Program-made: the position numbers and the translations under genes
Shown here: positions 23,655 to 33,214 of the stretch, in pieces
How positions within the stretch are numbered: position 1 is the stretch's first letter
Layout of the letters: every line of letters starts with the position of its first letter
The notes under the pieces: model-generated
What the model was told of the DNA's origin: nothing
What the model saw: the letters and a program-made list of their open reading frames with translations, nothing else
Databases searched by the model: none
NCBI GenBank assembly: GCA_017854795.1
Contig: JAFMHB010000019.1
Span: forward strand, 1 to 51,566
Direction of reading: 5' to 3'
DNA length: 51,566 nt
Origin: Candidatus Nanopelagicales bacterium
GTDB lineage: Bacteria > Actinomycetota > Actinomycetes > S36-B12

Positions 23655-25091
23655 GTGCGAGCTCCCATTGTGATCATCCTTGCGGCCGGGCAGGGAACCC
23701 GAATGAAGTCAGCGACGCCCAAGGTTTTACATGAAATTGCTGGTCGTAGTTTGTTAGGCCATGTCATTGAAGCTGCGGCAACTCTTGAGCCGGAGCACCT
23801 CGTTGTTGTTGTGGGTAGTGGCAAAGATCAAGTGATCGCTCACCTTGATGAAATTGCCCCGTGGGTTGTGAGCGTCGAACAGGAACAACGCAATGGAACC
23901 GGACATGCTGTCCGGATTGCACTCGAGTTCCTGCAAGGCCGTGGAATTTCAGCAGGTGATTCACCCGTTGTGGTGCTCACCGGTGACACCCCACTCCTCA
24001 CGGGTTCATCATTAATGAGTCTTCTTAGTAGCCATGTGGATCGCCAGGCGCAGGCCACGGTGTTAACCGCCAACTTTGTTGATCCCTTTGGATACGGGCG
24101 CATAATCCGATCGGGTGATCAAGTAACTGAAATCGTTGAAGAAAAAGATGCAACCCCGCAGCAAAGGGAAATCAACGAAATCAATTCGGGTATGTACGCA
24201 TTTGATGGTGCGGCGCTGCAAACCGCGGTCACTGGGTTGAGTTCTCAAAATTCACAAGGAGAGGAATACCTCACCGACGTAATTGGAATTATTACGGCGC
24301 GCGGGGGAGTGGTGGCTGGGTTCAGTGCCCAAGACACCAACGACATTATGGGAATTAATGACCGAGCCCAACTCGCGCAAGCTGCGGCAATCATGCGAGA
24401 TCGAATAAATGTGAAATGGATGCAAGCCGGTGTCACAATGCTGGACCCAGCATCTACGTGGATTGACATTGATGCGGACTTAGCTGCGGACGTGACACTG
24501 CTCCCGCAAACAATTTTGCGTGGACCTACCGCGATCGAGTCCGGGGCGCAGATTGGACCGGGCACGACTTTGATTTCCTCAGAAGTGGGCGCAAACGCCG
24601 TTGTCCGGCACACGTGGGCGGAACTTGTTGTTATTGGGGCTGGGGCGAGCGTTGGGCCGTACACCTATCTGCGACCGGGGACCGTGATTGGTGAGGCAGG
24701 GAAAGCCGGCGCATTTGTTGAAATGAAAAATGCCCAACTCGGAGCAGGGTCGAAAGTCCCACATTTGTCGTACGTCGGTGACGCCACTATCGGTGAGGGA
24801 ACCAACATTGGTGCGGGAACCGTTTTTGTGAACTACGACGGTGTCGAAAAACATCACACGAGTGTGGGAGACCACGTCCGAGTTGGGTCGGACAACATGT
24901 TGATTGCGCCGATTGTGATCGGTGACGGCGCCTACACCGCCGCCGGCTCGGTAATCACCGATGACGTACCCGCAGGGTCAATGGCGGTTGGCCGTGCACG
25001 GCAGCGAAATATCGTGAATTGGGTACTGCGAAAAAGGCCAGGAACAGGCTCAGCCAAGGCGGCCGAGAGGGCGCTTGAAACAGACAAATAG
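23655..25091 (+). CDS. glmU: Bifunctional UDP-GlcNAc pyrophosphorylase / glucosamine-1-phosphate acetyltransferase
   Basis: The 478-residue enzyme makes UDP-N-acetylglucosamine for peptidoglycan. The uridyltransferase domain (about residues 1-235) has LAAGQGTRMKSATPKVLH and VLTGDTPLL. The left-handed beta-helix acetyltransferase domain follows, with YLRPGTVIGEAGKAGAFVEM (residues about 337-356) and VFVNYDGVEKHHTSVG. It starts with GTG and has no ribosome site. It corresponds to Rv1018c. There are 100 bases without features before prs. Confidence 0.97.
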   Translation: MRAPIVIILAAGQGTRMKSATPKVLHEIAGRSLLGHVIEAAATLEPEHLVVVVGSGKDQVIAHLDEIAPWVVSVEQEQRNGTGHAVRIALEFLQGRGISAGDSPVVVLTGDTPLLTGSSLMSLLSSHVDRQAQATVLTANFVDPFGYGRIIRSGDQVTEIVEEKDATPQQREINEINSGMYAFDGAALQTAVTGLSSQNSQGEEYLTDVIGIITARGGVVAGFSAQDTNDIMGINDRAQLAQAAAIMRDRINVKWMQAGVTMLDPASTWIDIDADLAADVTLLPQTILRGPTAIESGAQIGPGTTLISSEVGANAVVRHTWAELVVIGAGASVGPYTYLRPGTVIGEAGKAGAFVEMKNAQLGAGSKVPHLSYVGDATIGEGTNIGAGTVFVNYDGVEKHHTSVGDHVRVGSDNMLIAPIVIGDGAYTAAGSVITDDVPAGSMAVGRARQRNIVNWVLRKRPGTGSAKAAERALETDK

Positions 25092-25191
25092 CCACATGGA
25101 AAGGTTCGGGTACGAACTCCAACTTCCCCGTAACAAACACAAGTGAAAAACTCTTCTCATGAAGTAGATCGCAAACAGCAAAGGTGGAGCA

Positions 25192-26193
25192 GTGGCCGAA
25201 AAGTCAGTCCCAACTCAAAAGCATCTCCTGCTTCTTTCTGGCAGGGCGCATCCGGAGTTAGCAGACCAGGTGGCGGCGCATTTGGGGATTGACCTCACGC
25301 CCGTTACCGCACACGACTTTGCCAACGGTGAGATCTTCGTTCGTTTCCGCGAATCTGTTCGCGGCGGTGACGCATTCGTCCTACAAAGCCACACCACCCC
25401 AATTAACAAGTGGATCATGGAACAACTGATCATGATCGATGCACTCAAGCGCGCTTCCGCAAAGCGCATCACGGTCGTTGTGCCCTTCTATGGCTACGCA
25501 CGCCAAGACAAGAAGCACCGCGGAAGAGAACCAATCTCAGCGCGATTGATGGCAGACCTATTCAAGGCCGCCGGTGCCGATCGGCTCATGACGGTTGATT
25601 TGCATACCTCGCAGATCCAAGGATTTTTCGATGGACCCGTTGACCACTTATTCGCACTGCCACTACTGGCAGCACATGTGGCTTCAAAAGTAGACCGCAG
25701 CAAGATCACGGTTATTTCCCCTGATGCCGGCCGAGTGCGCGTTGCCGAGCGTTGGACCGACGTTCTGGGAGCGCCACTGGCAATTATTCATAAGCGTCGC
25801 GACCCCGATATCCCCAACCAGGTTCGGGTGCTCGAAGTTGTCGGTGACGTGAAAGACCGCATTTGTGTTGTCGTTGACGACATGATTGACACCGGTGGCA
25901 CGATCGTGAAAGCGTCGGAGACCCTGTTTGAAAACGGAGCTTCCCAGGTCATCGTGGCCGCAACCCACGGAATTTTGAGTGACCCGGCCCGTGAGCGCCT
26001 CCAGAATTCAGATATCTCCGAAGTTATCGTGACCGACACCCTCCCCATCCCAGAAGATCGCAGATTCGAAAAACTCACGGTTCTTCCGATTGCGCCTTTG
26101 CTCGCAACAGCGATCAATGAAGTCTTCACCGATGGCTCGGTCACCCGAATGTTTGAAGACGATGAATCGGGTCGGCAGACCTCCTCGCACTAG
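25192..26193 (+). CDS. prs: Ribose-phosphate pyrophosphokinase
   Basis: The 333-residue class I PRPP synthetase makes PRPP for nucleotides, histidine, tryptophan and NAD. The flexible ATP loop (YGYARQDKKHRGREPISA), the PRPP-binding VVDDMIDTGGTIVKAS near residues 224-239, and VDLHTSQIQGFF are all present. GTG 25192 has AAGGTGGAG directly upstream. It follows glmU as in other actinobacteria (Rv1017c). Confidence 0.97.
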   Translation: MAEKSVPTQKHLLLLSGRAHPELADQVAAHLGIDLTPVTAHDFANGEIFVRFRESVRGGDAFVLQSHTTPINKWIMEQLIMIDALKRASAKRITVVVPFYGYARQDKKHRGREPISARLMADLFKAAGADRLMTVDLHTSQIQGFFDGPVDHLFALPLLAAHVASKVDRSKITVISPDAGRVRVAERWTDVLGAPLAIIHKRRDPDIPNQVRVLEVVGDVKDRICVVVDDMIDTGGTIVKASETLFENGASQVIVAATHGILSDPARERLQNSDISEVIVTDTLPIPEDRRFEKLTVLPIAPLLATAINEVFTDGSVTRMFEDDESGRQTSSH

Positions 26194-26366
26194 TTGGCAG
26201 GCGCTTTTGTAGACTGTCGTAGTTCCTCGGCGAGGGTGCACCTTCAGTGTGACACCGTTATCGACGTGTTAGGGCTTTGGCCCCTCTCCTTGGCGCGCAA
26301 CAGTTACACCCCAATTGTTCCAAATTAATGTGCCGATTAAAAACAAGTTAAATACAAGGAGACTTC
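26194..26366 (+). promoter_or_regulatory. Possible structured leader of the L25 gene
   Basis: The 173-base gap between prs and rplY holds several pairable elements. GAGGG (26232-26236) can pair with CCCTC (26282-26286), closing a domain that contains a small hairpin GTGT-G-ACAC (26247-26255) and a GGGC/GCCC hairpin near 26272-26284 that competes with the outer stem. Ribosomal-protein leaders that bind their own product are widespread, and L25 leaders are known in other phyla. The ribosome site AAGGAG at 26355-26360 lies outside the domain. Alternatively it includes a prs terminator. Confidence 0.35.
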
Positions 26367-26939
26367 GTGACTAACGTCAACATCACCGCTTCCCCCCGCT
26401 CAGAATTTGGCAAGGGTGCTTCCCGCCGAATTCGCCGCGGCGGTCAAATTCCTGCAGTCTTGTACGGCACGGACACCACACTCATGCATGTCACGTTGCC
26501 AGAGCATGAACTCAACCTTGCCCTTCGCAAGCCACGTGTTGTGCTCAACATCGCATTTGATGGACAAACCTTTCTCACCAAGCCACGGGACATTCAGCGC
26601 GATCCAGTTCGCCTGAACCTCGAGCACCTTGACCTTCTTGTGATTTCCAAGCAGGAAGCAGCACTTCGTAGTGACTACGCAGACGCAGTCGCACAGGTAC
26701 GTGCGGCAGCCGAAGAAGCAGGTCTTGACTTCTCGATGGTCATGCAGTCATGGGAAGAATCTGTTGCAAATGGCGAGTTGCCACTTGATGCAGTCGGCCA
26801 CGCAGTCGCTGACGCAAAGGAAAAGGCAATTGAACAGGCAACCGCAGCTGCTGCTGCAGGTGTGACCGAAGACGCTGCAGCTGCAGCAGGTGCACTGGCC
26901 GCAGTTACACCAACTGAGCCTGTCGCCGCCGCCGAGTAG
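26367..26939 (+). CDS. rplY: 50S ribosomal protein L25 / general stress protein Ctc
   Basis: The 190-residue protein binds 5S rRNA. Residues 1-95 form the L25 RNA-binding domain (GKGASRRIRRGGQIPAVLYG; HLDLLVISKQE), and the rest forms the C-terminal TL5/CTC domain, partly replaced by an Ala-rich tail of about 50 residues (AAAAAGVTEDAAAAAGAL). GTG 26367 has AAGGAG upstream. The TAG stop overlaps the pth start as TAGTG, so the two are coupled. Confidence 0.95.
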   Translation: MTNVNITASPRSEFGKGASRRIRRGGQIPAVLYGTDTTLMHVTLPEHELNLALRKPRVVLNIAFDGQTFLTKPRDIQRDPVRLNLEHLDLLVISKQEAALRSDYADAVAQVRAAAEEAGLDFSMVMQSWEESVANGELPLDAVGHAVADAKEKAIEQATAAAAAGVTEDAAAAAGALAAVTPTEPVAAAE

Positions 26940-27526
26940 TGACTTTTGTTATCGCGGGGCTGGGTAATCCTGGCCCCGCATACTCAGCCACCAGGCACAA
27001 CATTGGTGCAATGGTGGTTGCCGAACTCGCATCAAAATTGTCGGTCAAATTGTCCCGGCACAAAAAGGCATTTGCTGCCGTTGGGCAAAGTCACATTGGG
27101 CTCCCCGGATCTCAGCTGGGTCAACACAGTGTCGTGCTAGCGATTCCTCTGTGTTTTATGAACGAGAGTGGCGGACCGATCAAGTCAATCCTGGATTTTT
27201 ACGACGTCCCACCAGAAAACTTGATTGTGGTCCACGACGAACTCGATATCGACTTTGCCGCCATCCGCCTCAAGTTCGGTGGTGGTGACAACGGGCACAA
27301 TGGGCTCAAGAGCATAAAAAAATCAATTGGCACGGGTGAATACTTCCGGGCCAGAATGGGAATCGGTCGGCCACTTGGTCGTCAGGATCCAGCAGACTTT
27401 GTACTTTCCCCATTTAGTTCAAGTGAGCGCAAGCAATTGCCTGAATTTATCGGGCGCAGTTGTGACGCAATTGAAACACTGATCACAAATGGTCTCGACT
27501 CAGCACAAAGTAAATTCAATAGTTAA
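26939..27526 (+). CDS. pth: Peptidyl-tRNA hydrolase
   Basis: The 195-residue enzyme releases stalled peptides from tRNA. IAGLGNPGPAYSATRHNIGAM (in two parts) contains the substrate Asn and the catalytic His of RHNIG. VVHDELDI and GGGDNGHNGLKSI are the other active-site segments. Length is normal. It starts with GTG overlapping the rplY stop. Confidence 0.96.
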   Translation: MTFVIAGLGNPGPAYSATRHNIGAMVVAELASKLSVKLSRHKKAFAAVGQSHIGLPGSQLGQHSVVLAIPLCFMNESGGPIKSILDFYDVPPENLIVVHDELDIDFAAIRLKFGGGDNGHNGLKSIKKSIGTGEYFRARMGIGRPLGRQDPADFVLSPFSSSERKQLPEFIGRSCDAIETLITNGLDSAQSKFNS

Positions 27527-27545
27527 CACCAACGAAAGTGGTCTG

Positions 27546-28367
27546 ATGCCAGAAATGAATGATGCAGAACTCTCGCGCGAGGTTGCACAGCAGGCCGGGC
27601 AGCTTTTATTGAAACTGCGAACTGATTTTTTTCTCGCCCACCCGATTGATTCAATCGACAGAACGCTCAGTGATCAACTCCGGGATCAAGCCGACCGGGC
27701 CGCCCACCTGTTCATTATGGAAAAACTATCAACTGCCCGACCACTGGACGCAATTCTCAGTGAAGAAGGAAAAGACAACTCAGTTCGACTCGAAGCAGCT
27801 CGTGTCTGGATTGTTGACCCACTGGACGGCACTTGGGAATACGGGCAAAATAGAAAAGACTTTGCGGTCCACATTGCACTGTGGGATACCCAAGAACAAA
27901 AACTCAGCGCGGGAACCGTAGACCTCCCCGAACAGGGAATGACAAGAAGTGTCCTTGATGTAGTTGAAGCGGCTGCACCTGCAGATTCAGTGATTCGAGT
28001 AGTTGCATCCCGCTCACGGCCACCGGCTAATTTGGGTGCGATAGTGGCGCGGCTGGGTGAATTACTCACTGAAGCTGGGATCTCACACAGTGGCGTAGAA
28101 ATTGTGGACGTTGGATCTGTTGGAGCGAAGGTAAACGAGATTCTGTGCGGTCGCGCCGACATTTACTTGCACAACACCGGCTTCTACGAATGGGATGTCG
28201 CAGCGCCGTACATTGTGGCCGAGCATTACGGCCTTATTGCATCTCACATGAACGGGGATTCGATTACCTTTAATCACATGCCTCCCTATGTCACCGACCT
28301 CGTTGTGTCCCGGGCCGATCTGTATCCGCATGTTCTGCGGGCCATTAAGGAAACCCAGGGAGCGTGA
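27546..28367 (+). CDS. cysQ: CysQ-like 3'(2'),5'-bisphosphate nucleotidase (inositol monophosphatase fold)
   Basis: The 273-residue enzyme has the lithium-sensitive phosphatase core. WIVDPLDGTWEYGQNRKDFA is motif A with the metal-binding aspartates, ILSEEGKD supplies the preceding acidic ligand pair, and YEWDVAAPYIVAEHYG is motif B. The sequence resembles actinobacterial CysQ, which hydrolyses the sulfate-assimilation by-product PAP and also inositol phosphates or fructose-1,6-bisphosphate. ATG 27546 is 19 bases after pth, with GAAAGTGG upstream. The frame extends into pth but without homology. The stop overlaps the mfd start as GTGA. Confidence 0.85.
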   Translation: MPEMNDAELSREVAQQAGQLLLKLRTDFFLAHPIDSIDRTLSDQLRDQADRAAHLFIMEKLSTARPLDAILSEEGKDNSVRLEAARVWIVDPLDGTWEYGQNRKDFAVHIALWDTQEQKLSAGTVDLPEQGMTRSVLDVVEAAAPADSVIRVVASRSRPPANLGAIVARLGELLTEAGISHSGVEIVDVGSVGAKVNEILCGRADIYLHNTGFYEWDVAAPYIVAEHYGLIASHMNGDSITFNHMPPYVTDLVVSRADLYPHVLRAIKETQGA

Positions 28368-31300
28368 GCAAGACACAACCACTTGCTGGCCTACTTGATT
28401 TAATCAAAGCCGACCCGGCATTTTTGGCGATTGCTGAGAACTCGCAGCTCGCAAAAACGGTTGATCTGGTTGGCCCGAGTGTGATTTACCCCCTCGTGAT
28501 TGCCAAGATCGCTAGTGAGCAAGAGACGGGAATCACGTTAGTCCTGACTACAACGGGCCGGGCATCCGATGAATTGGCTGCTGACCTCAGCGCCTATTTG
28601 CCGACAGAGGGAATCGCGGTATTCCCCAGTTGGGAGACGCTGCCGCATGAGCGTCTTTCACCATCGGCTGACACGGTCGGCAAGCGCATGGCTGTGCTGA
28701 GGCGACTGGCGCACCCAATCGTTGGAAGTGTGCACGCAGCTCCCATCAAGGTTTTGATCACCTCCGTTCGGGCTGCACTGCAACCAATAGTCGCCGACCT
28801 CGGGGACCAGGATCCTGTTGAGTTGAAAGTCGGGGACAAGGCATCACTCACCGAAACCGTTAAGGGATTGGTTGCGCTGGGATACGAACGGGTTGACCTC
28901 GTTGACCGTCGTGGTCAAATTGCCGTGCGCGGGGGCATCCTCGATGTCTTCCCACCAACCCAAGAGCACCCAATTCGGATTGAGTTCTGGGGAGATGACG
29001 TTGAAGAACTTCGATACTTCGCGGTCGTTGATCAGCGTTCACTGGAAGTTGCCGAGCTTGGACTTTGGGCGCCACCCGTCCGCGAACTCCTGTTGACCGA
29101 AGAGGTCAAAGCAAAGGCCCAACGACTTGGAGCCGCCCACGTCGAAGTGGCAGCAATGTGTGAGCAGATTGCAAACGGAGTCGCTGTTGAAGGGATGGAG
29201 TCCCTATCCTCGGCGCTCGCCGGTGAGATGAAACCGCTACATGAACTCTTACCACCGGAGTCATCGTTAATTTTGATGGAACCGGAACGAATTAATTCGC
29301 GGGCACTTGATGTTGTTAAAACGGCGGAAGAGTTTTTGACCGCTGGTTGGCATAGTGCCGCAGTCGGTGGAGCGACACCCATTGATTTCGCTGGATCCAT
29401 GTTCACGACCATGTCTGAGGTTGTAGATCGAGTGCGTGCACGCAATGGATGCGTGTGGAATCTCACCCAACTTCCCCGTGACCTTGATGACAACGTGATC
29501 AATCTTGATGCAAAAGCAATCAGCGGATACCACGGTGACGCTGAAATTGCAGGAAAAGATATTGCCCAGGCACTGGAAGCAGGTGCCACGGTTGTCATCA
29601 CGGCCTTGGGACACGGGTCAATTGATCGCATCGCTGAAGAATTCGGTAGCCAAGGAATAAGTGTCGCCAAAGCAGATTCCGTTTCGATCCCGGCCATGCC
29701 GAAAGTGGCTCAGCTCATCACCGCGTCGGTAGACAACGGGTTTCATTTGGTGGATTCCCGACTCTGGGTGCTGAGCGAATCAGACTTGATGGGCGCGAAG
29801 TCGCTGTCCAAGGATCTCAAAAAAATGCCGGTCCGCCGCCGTGGAACTGTCGACCCGTTGACCCTCAATTCCGGTGACTACATCGTTCATGAACACCATG
29901 GAGTCGGACGTTATGTAGAAATGATCACGCGAACTATTGGTGGAGCTGAGCGCGAGTATTTGATTATTGAGTACGCACCGAGTAAGCGCGGTCAACCAGC
30001 AGATCGACTCTTTGTGCCAATGGACCAACTTGATTTGATTACCCGTTACATAGGGGGAGAAGCTCCAAGTGTGCACCGACTTGGTGGTGCAGATTGGCAA
30101 AAAACAAAAGGCCGCGCACGCAAGGCTGTTAAGCAAATTGCGGGTGAACTCATACGGCTTTATGCGGCACGGCAATCATCCAAGGGCTACGCATTCGGAG
30201 CTGATACTCCGTGGCAAGCCGAATTAGAAGATGCATTTGCTTATATAGAAACTCCCGATCAACTCAGCACGATAGACGAAGTGAAGCGAGACATGGAGCG
30301 ACAAATACCCATGGATCGTTTGGTGTGTGGTGATGTTGGCTTTGGAAAGACCGAGATAGCAGTGCGTGCGGCCTTCAAGGCAGTGCAAGATGGAAAGCAA
30401 GTGGCTTTACTGGTCCCCACCACGCTTCTTGTCCAACAACACTTCACAACTTTCTCAGAGCGCTACAGCGCTTTCCCCGTCACCGTTGCTGCGTTGTCTA
30501 GGTTTACACCGACGTCGCAGGTCAAGGAAACACTTGCTGGGTTGGCCCAGGGAAGTGTCGACATTGTGATTGGAACTCATCGATTGCTGACACCATCGGT
30601 GAAATTCAAAGACTTGGGCTTGGTAATTGTTGACGAAGAACAACGCTTTGGCGTTGAGCACAAAGAGCATCTAAAAGCGTTGCGAACCAATGTCGACGTC
30701 CTGGCCATGAGCGCAACACCCATCCCTCGCACCCTAGAAATGGCGGTGACCGGAATTCGCGAGATGTCGGTCATTCAAACACCACCCGAAGAACGGCATC
30801 CCGTCCTTACTTTCGTGGGTCCCTACGACGAAAAACAAATCTCCGCTGCAATTCACCGGGAATTATTGCGTGACGGTCAAGTTTTTTTCATTCACAATCG
30901 AGTTGAGTCTATTGATCGAGTTGCGGCAAGAATCCGAACTCTGATACCCGAAGCACGCATTGCTGTGGCGCATGGGCAAATGAGTGAAGGCGCCCTTGAA
31001 TCGGTGATCGTTGCATTCTGGGAGAAGGAAATCGATGTACTTGTGTGTACAACAATCGTCGAGTCGGGGATTGATATCCCTAATGCGAACACCTTGATTG
31101 TGGACCGAGCTGACAAATTTGGCCTGTCGCAAATGCATCAACTACGGGGTCGAGTGGGCCGAGGACGCGAACGCGCCTACTCATATTTTCTTTATGACCC
31201 GAATAAGCCACTGACGGAGACGGCTCATGAACGACTAGCCACAATTGCTCAACGAACCGATCTTGGTTCAGGAATGCAAATAGCACTCAAAGATCTCGAG

Positions 31301-31891
31301 ATTCGCGGAGCTGGCAACATGCTGGGCGGCGAACAAAGTGGCCATATTGCTGACGTTGGTTTTGACCTTTATTTACGACTAGTTGGTGAAGCACTGTCCG
31401 AATACAAAAATGAACCGGTGAAAGAGGTCAATGACGTTCGGGTTGAATTGCCCATCGATGCCAGCATCCCAACAGATTACGTCCCCCAAGAACGATTGCG
31501 CCTTGAGGCATATAAGCGCTTAGCGGATGCCAGTACCAATGAAGCGGTCGACGAGGTAGGAGCAGAACTGGTTGACCGTTACGGCGCCATGCCCAGCGAA
31601 CTTGAGGCGCTCATCGGGGTTGCTCGTTTTCGGGTCGCCGCTAAGGCAGCGGGAGTGCAAGAGGTCATTGCTGCGGGCAAGTCAATTCGTATATCGCCCG
31701 TGACACTGCCAGAGTCCCGAAGTATGCGGATCCAGAGGATTTACCCGGGAACGACCATCAAGGAGGCGGCTCATATCTTGCTCGTGCCCAAGCCGACTTC
31801 GGGTACGGGTATTGGTGCTCCTGAACTGCGAGATACCCAACTCCTAGAATGGCTCCACGAACTTTTTAACACCTTATTCACCAACCCCTGA
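28364..31891 (+). CDS. mfd: Transcription-repair coupling factor
   Basis: The 1175-residue protein frees RNA polymerase stalled at DNA damage and recruits UvrA. Order: UvrB-homology region (about residues 60-330, ending near the LRYFAVVDQRS stretch), RNA polymerase-interacting CarD-like domain (about residues 500-570, GDYIVHEHHGVGRY), then the RecG-like translocase with GDVGFGKTEIAVRAAF (Lys near 661) and DEEQRFG (757-761), the motif VI-region RGRVGRGRERAYSY, and a C-terminal TRCF domain. Length is typical. GTG 28364 overlaps the cysQ stop. Confidence 0.97.
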   Translation: MSKTQPLAGLLDLIKADPAFLAIAENSQLAKTVDLVGPSVIYPLVIAKIASEQETGITLVLTTTGRASDELAADLSAYLPTEGIAVFPSWETLPHERLSPSADTVGKRMAVLRRLAHPIVGSVHAAPIKVLITSVRAALQPIVADLGDQDPVELKVGDKASLTETVKGLVALGYERVDLVDRRGQIAVRGGILDVFPPTQEHPIRIEFWGDDVEELRYFAVVDQRSLEVAELGLWAPPVRELLLTEEVKAKAQRLGAAHVEVAAMCEQIANGVAVEGMESLSSALAGEMKPLHELLPPESSLILMEPERINSRALDVVKTAEEFLTAGWHSAAVGGATPIDFAGSMFTTMSEVVDRVRARNGCVWNLTQLPRDLDDNVINLDAKAISGYHGDAEIAGKDIAQALEAGATVVITALGHGSIDRIAEEFGSQGISVAKADSVSIPAMPKVAQLITASVDNGFHLVDSRLWVLSESDLMGAKSLSKDLKKMPVRRRGTVDPLTLNSGDYIVHEHHGVGRYVEMITRTIGGAEREYLIIEYAPSKRGQPADRLFVPMDQLDLITRYIGGEAPSVHRLGGADWQKTKGRARKAVKQIAGELIRLYAARQSSKGYAFGADTPWQAELEDAFAYIETPDQLSTIDEVKRDMERQIPMDRLVCGDVGFGKTEIAVRAAFKAVQDGKQVALLVPTTLLVQQHFTTFSERYSAFPVTVAALSRFTPTSQVKETLAGLAQGSVDIVIGTHRLLTPSVKFKDLGLVIVDEEQRFGVEHKEHLKALRTNVDVLAMSATPIPRTLEMAVTGIREMSVIQTPPEERHPVLTFVGPYDEKQISAAIHRELLRDGQVFFIHNRVESIDRVAARIRTLIPEARIAVAHGQMSEGALESVIVAFWEKEIDVLVCTTIVESGIDIPNANTLIVDRADKFGLSQMHQLRGRVGRGRERAYSYFLYDPNKPLTETAHERLATIAQRTDLGSGMQIALKDLEIRGAGNMLGGEQSGHIADVGFDLYLRLVGEALSEYKNEPVKEVNDVRVELPIDASIPTDYVPQERLRLEAYKRLADASTNEAVDEVGAELVDRYGAMPSELEALIGVARFRVAAKAAGVQEVIAAGKSIRISPVTLPESRSMRIQRIYPGTTIKEAAHILLVPKPTSGTGIGAPELRDTQLLEWLHELFNTLFTNP

Positions 31892-31906
31892 AGATCCGGA
31901 GATCCT

Positions 31907-32545
31907 GTGTCCTACATGTTCGTTAAGCCCGCCCGCCACCGGTTAGCAGCCATTGTTGGTATCGGTGCCATCGCCCTAGCCATTGGACTCAGCGGATGTA
32001 GCACTCCGACAGCAGGTGCTGCTGCGGTCGTGGGGGATCAGCGCATCAGCGAGTCCACTCTCAATGCCGAAGTCCAAGCTACTCTAGCCTTGCAGGGTCT
32101 GCCATCAACGGATTCATCGAATGAACTGATCTCCAGCACACTCGATCAGATGATCACTGAGATTTTGGTAAACGAATTGGCTAGCCGTGAGAAAATTGAG
32201 GTGACTCAAGGTGAAATCGACAATCTGCGACTCCAATACATCACACAGGCTGGTGGATCACAAGCATTTGAAGATCAAATTGGTCAGCAAGGTATTTCCC
32301 TTCAAGACGTTGATCCGATCATTCGCGTGAATATTCAAGTTTCCAAATTAGGCGACGTGTTGGCTCCCAATGCCGAACCCGATGCCAAGAGTGCAGCCGT
32401 TTTTATTGCTATTTCTGAGTTGAGTAGCGAACTCGGCACTGAAGTGTCTCCTCGATTTGGCGTTTGGGACCCAGAGAATTTGACCGTCGGTCCGAGTGAG
32501 AATTCACTCTCGGAGCCGCAAAGTGTTGACCTCGGCTCGGAGTAA
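31907..32545 (+). CDS. SurA N-terminal domain lipoprotein
   Basis: The 212-residue protein has a signal peptide ending in the lipobox LSGC (Cys near residue 31), so it is a lipoprotein. The mature part (VVGDQRISESTLNAEVQATL, then helices ending near residue 160) resembles the SurA chaperone N-terminal domain; no rotamase domain follows, so it would act as a chaperone only. Its position between mfd and mazG is common in actinobacteria. GTG 31907 with GGAGAT upstream is preferred; ATG 31916 is an alternative. Confidence 0.8.
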   Translation: MSYMFVKPARHRLAAIVGIGAIALAIGLSGCSTPTAGAAAVVGDQRISESTLNAEVQATLALQGLPSTDSSNELISSTLDQMITEILVNELASREKIEVTQGEIDNLRLQYITQAGGSQAFEDQIGQQGISLQDVDPIIRVNIQVSKLGDVLAPNAEPDAKSAAVFIAISELSSELGTEVSPRFGVWDPENLTVGPSENSLSEPQSVDLGSE

Positions 32546-32548
32546 TGC

Positions 32549-33214
32549 GTGCGAGGAAGTCATTTCACCCAATTGGTGGCGCTCCTTGATCAACTGAGGT
32601 CTCCCGGCGGTTGCCCATGGGATGGCGAACAAACTCATCAAAGCCTCGTCGAGTACTTGATCGAGGAAGCCTATGAAAGCGTCGAAGCAATCGACGCCAA
32701 TGACAGTGAAGCAATGTGTGAAGAGTTGGGAGATCTACTCCTTCAAGTTGTCTTCCATGCACGGATTTCCCAAGAACAGCCGGGTGGCTGGGACATAGAT
32801 GCGGTCATCGACGGCATAACGCAAAAACTGATTCGCCGACATCCGCATGTATTCGCGGAAGATTCAGTGCAGCAAGGGAACCACGTGAGCACAACAGCAG
32901 ATGTCGAAATTGGTTGGCATGAGCGCAAGGCAAAGGAGAAAAAGCGAGATTCAGTAACCGAGGGAATCCCCGAAGCCTTACCCGCACTCATGCGCGCACA
33001 AAAACTAATCGCTCGGAGTAAATCCGTGTCCTTGCCAGATCCGGCCTACATGGTGGAAACAAATCAGGTCATTGAAGAGCTGGGTACTGAAGAGCAATTG
33101 GGTGACTATCTGTTCGCGTTGGTGAGTTCGGCGACTTCTCTGGGTTTAGATTCTGAAGCCGCCGTGAGAAAGGCTGTCCTGCGTCGAATGCAGGAGATTC
33201 AGTCCCATGAGTGA
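32549..33214 (+). CDS. mazG: Nucleoside triphosphate pyrophosphohydrolase
   Basis: The 221-residue enzyme hydrolyses (d)NTPs and cleans damaged ones from the pool. The N-terminal MazG domain has GGCPWDGEQTHQSLVEYLIE (residues about 19-38) with the EExxE magnesium site in EEAYESVEAID, followed by EELGDLLLQVVFHA. The KAKEKKRDSVTEGIP linker leads into a short, degenerate second half, as in actinobacterial MazG (Rv1021). GTG 32549 is three bases after the lipoprotein stop. Confidence 0.92.
   Translation: MRGSHFTQLVALLDQLRSPGGCPWDGEQTHQSLVEYLIEEAYESVEAIDANDSEAMCEELGDLLLQVVFHARISQEQPGGWDIDAVIDGITQKLIRRHPHVFAEDSVQQGNHVSTTADVEIGWHERKAKEKKRDSVTEGIPEALPALMRAQKLIARSKSVSLPDPAYMVETNQVIEELGTEEQLGDYLFALVSSATSLGLDSEAAVRKAVLRRMQEIQSHE

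Noticed and set aside
24245-24664. Minus-strand open frame inside glmU
   Set aside because: Ser/Thr/Pro-rich shadow of the acetyltransferase repeats.
29032-29697. Minus-strand open frame of 221 codons inside mfd
   Set aside because: It mirrors the codon bias of mfd on the other strand; no domain or ribosome site was seen.
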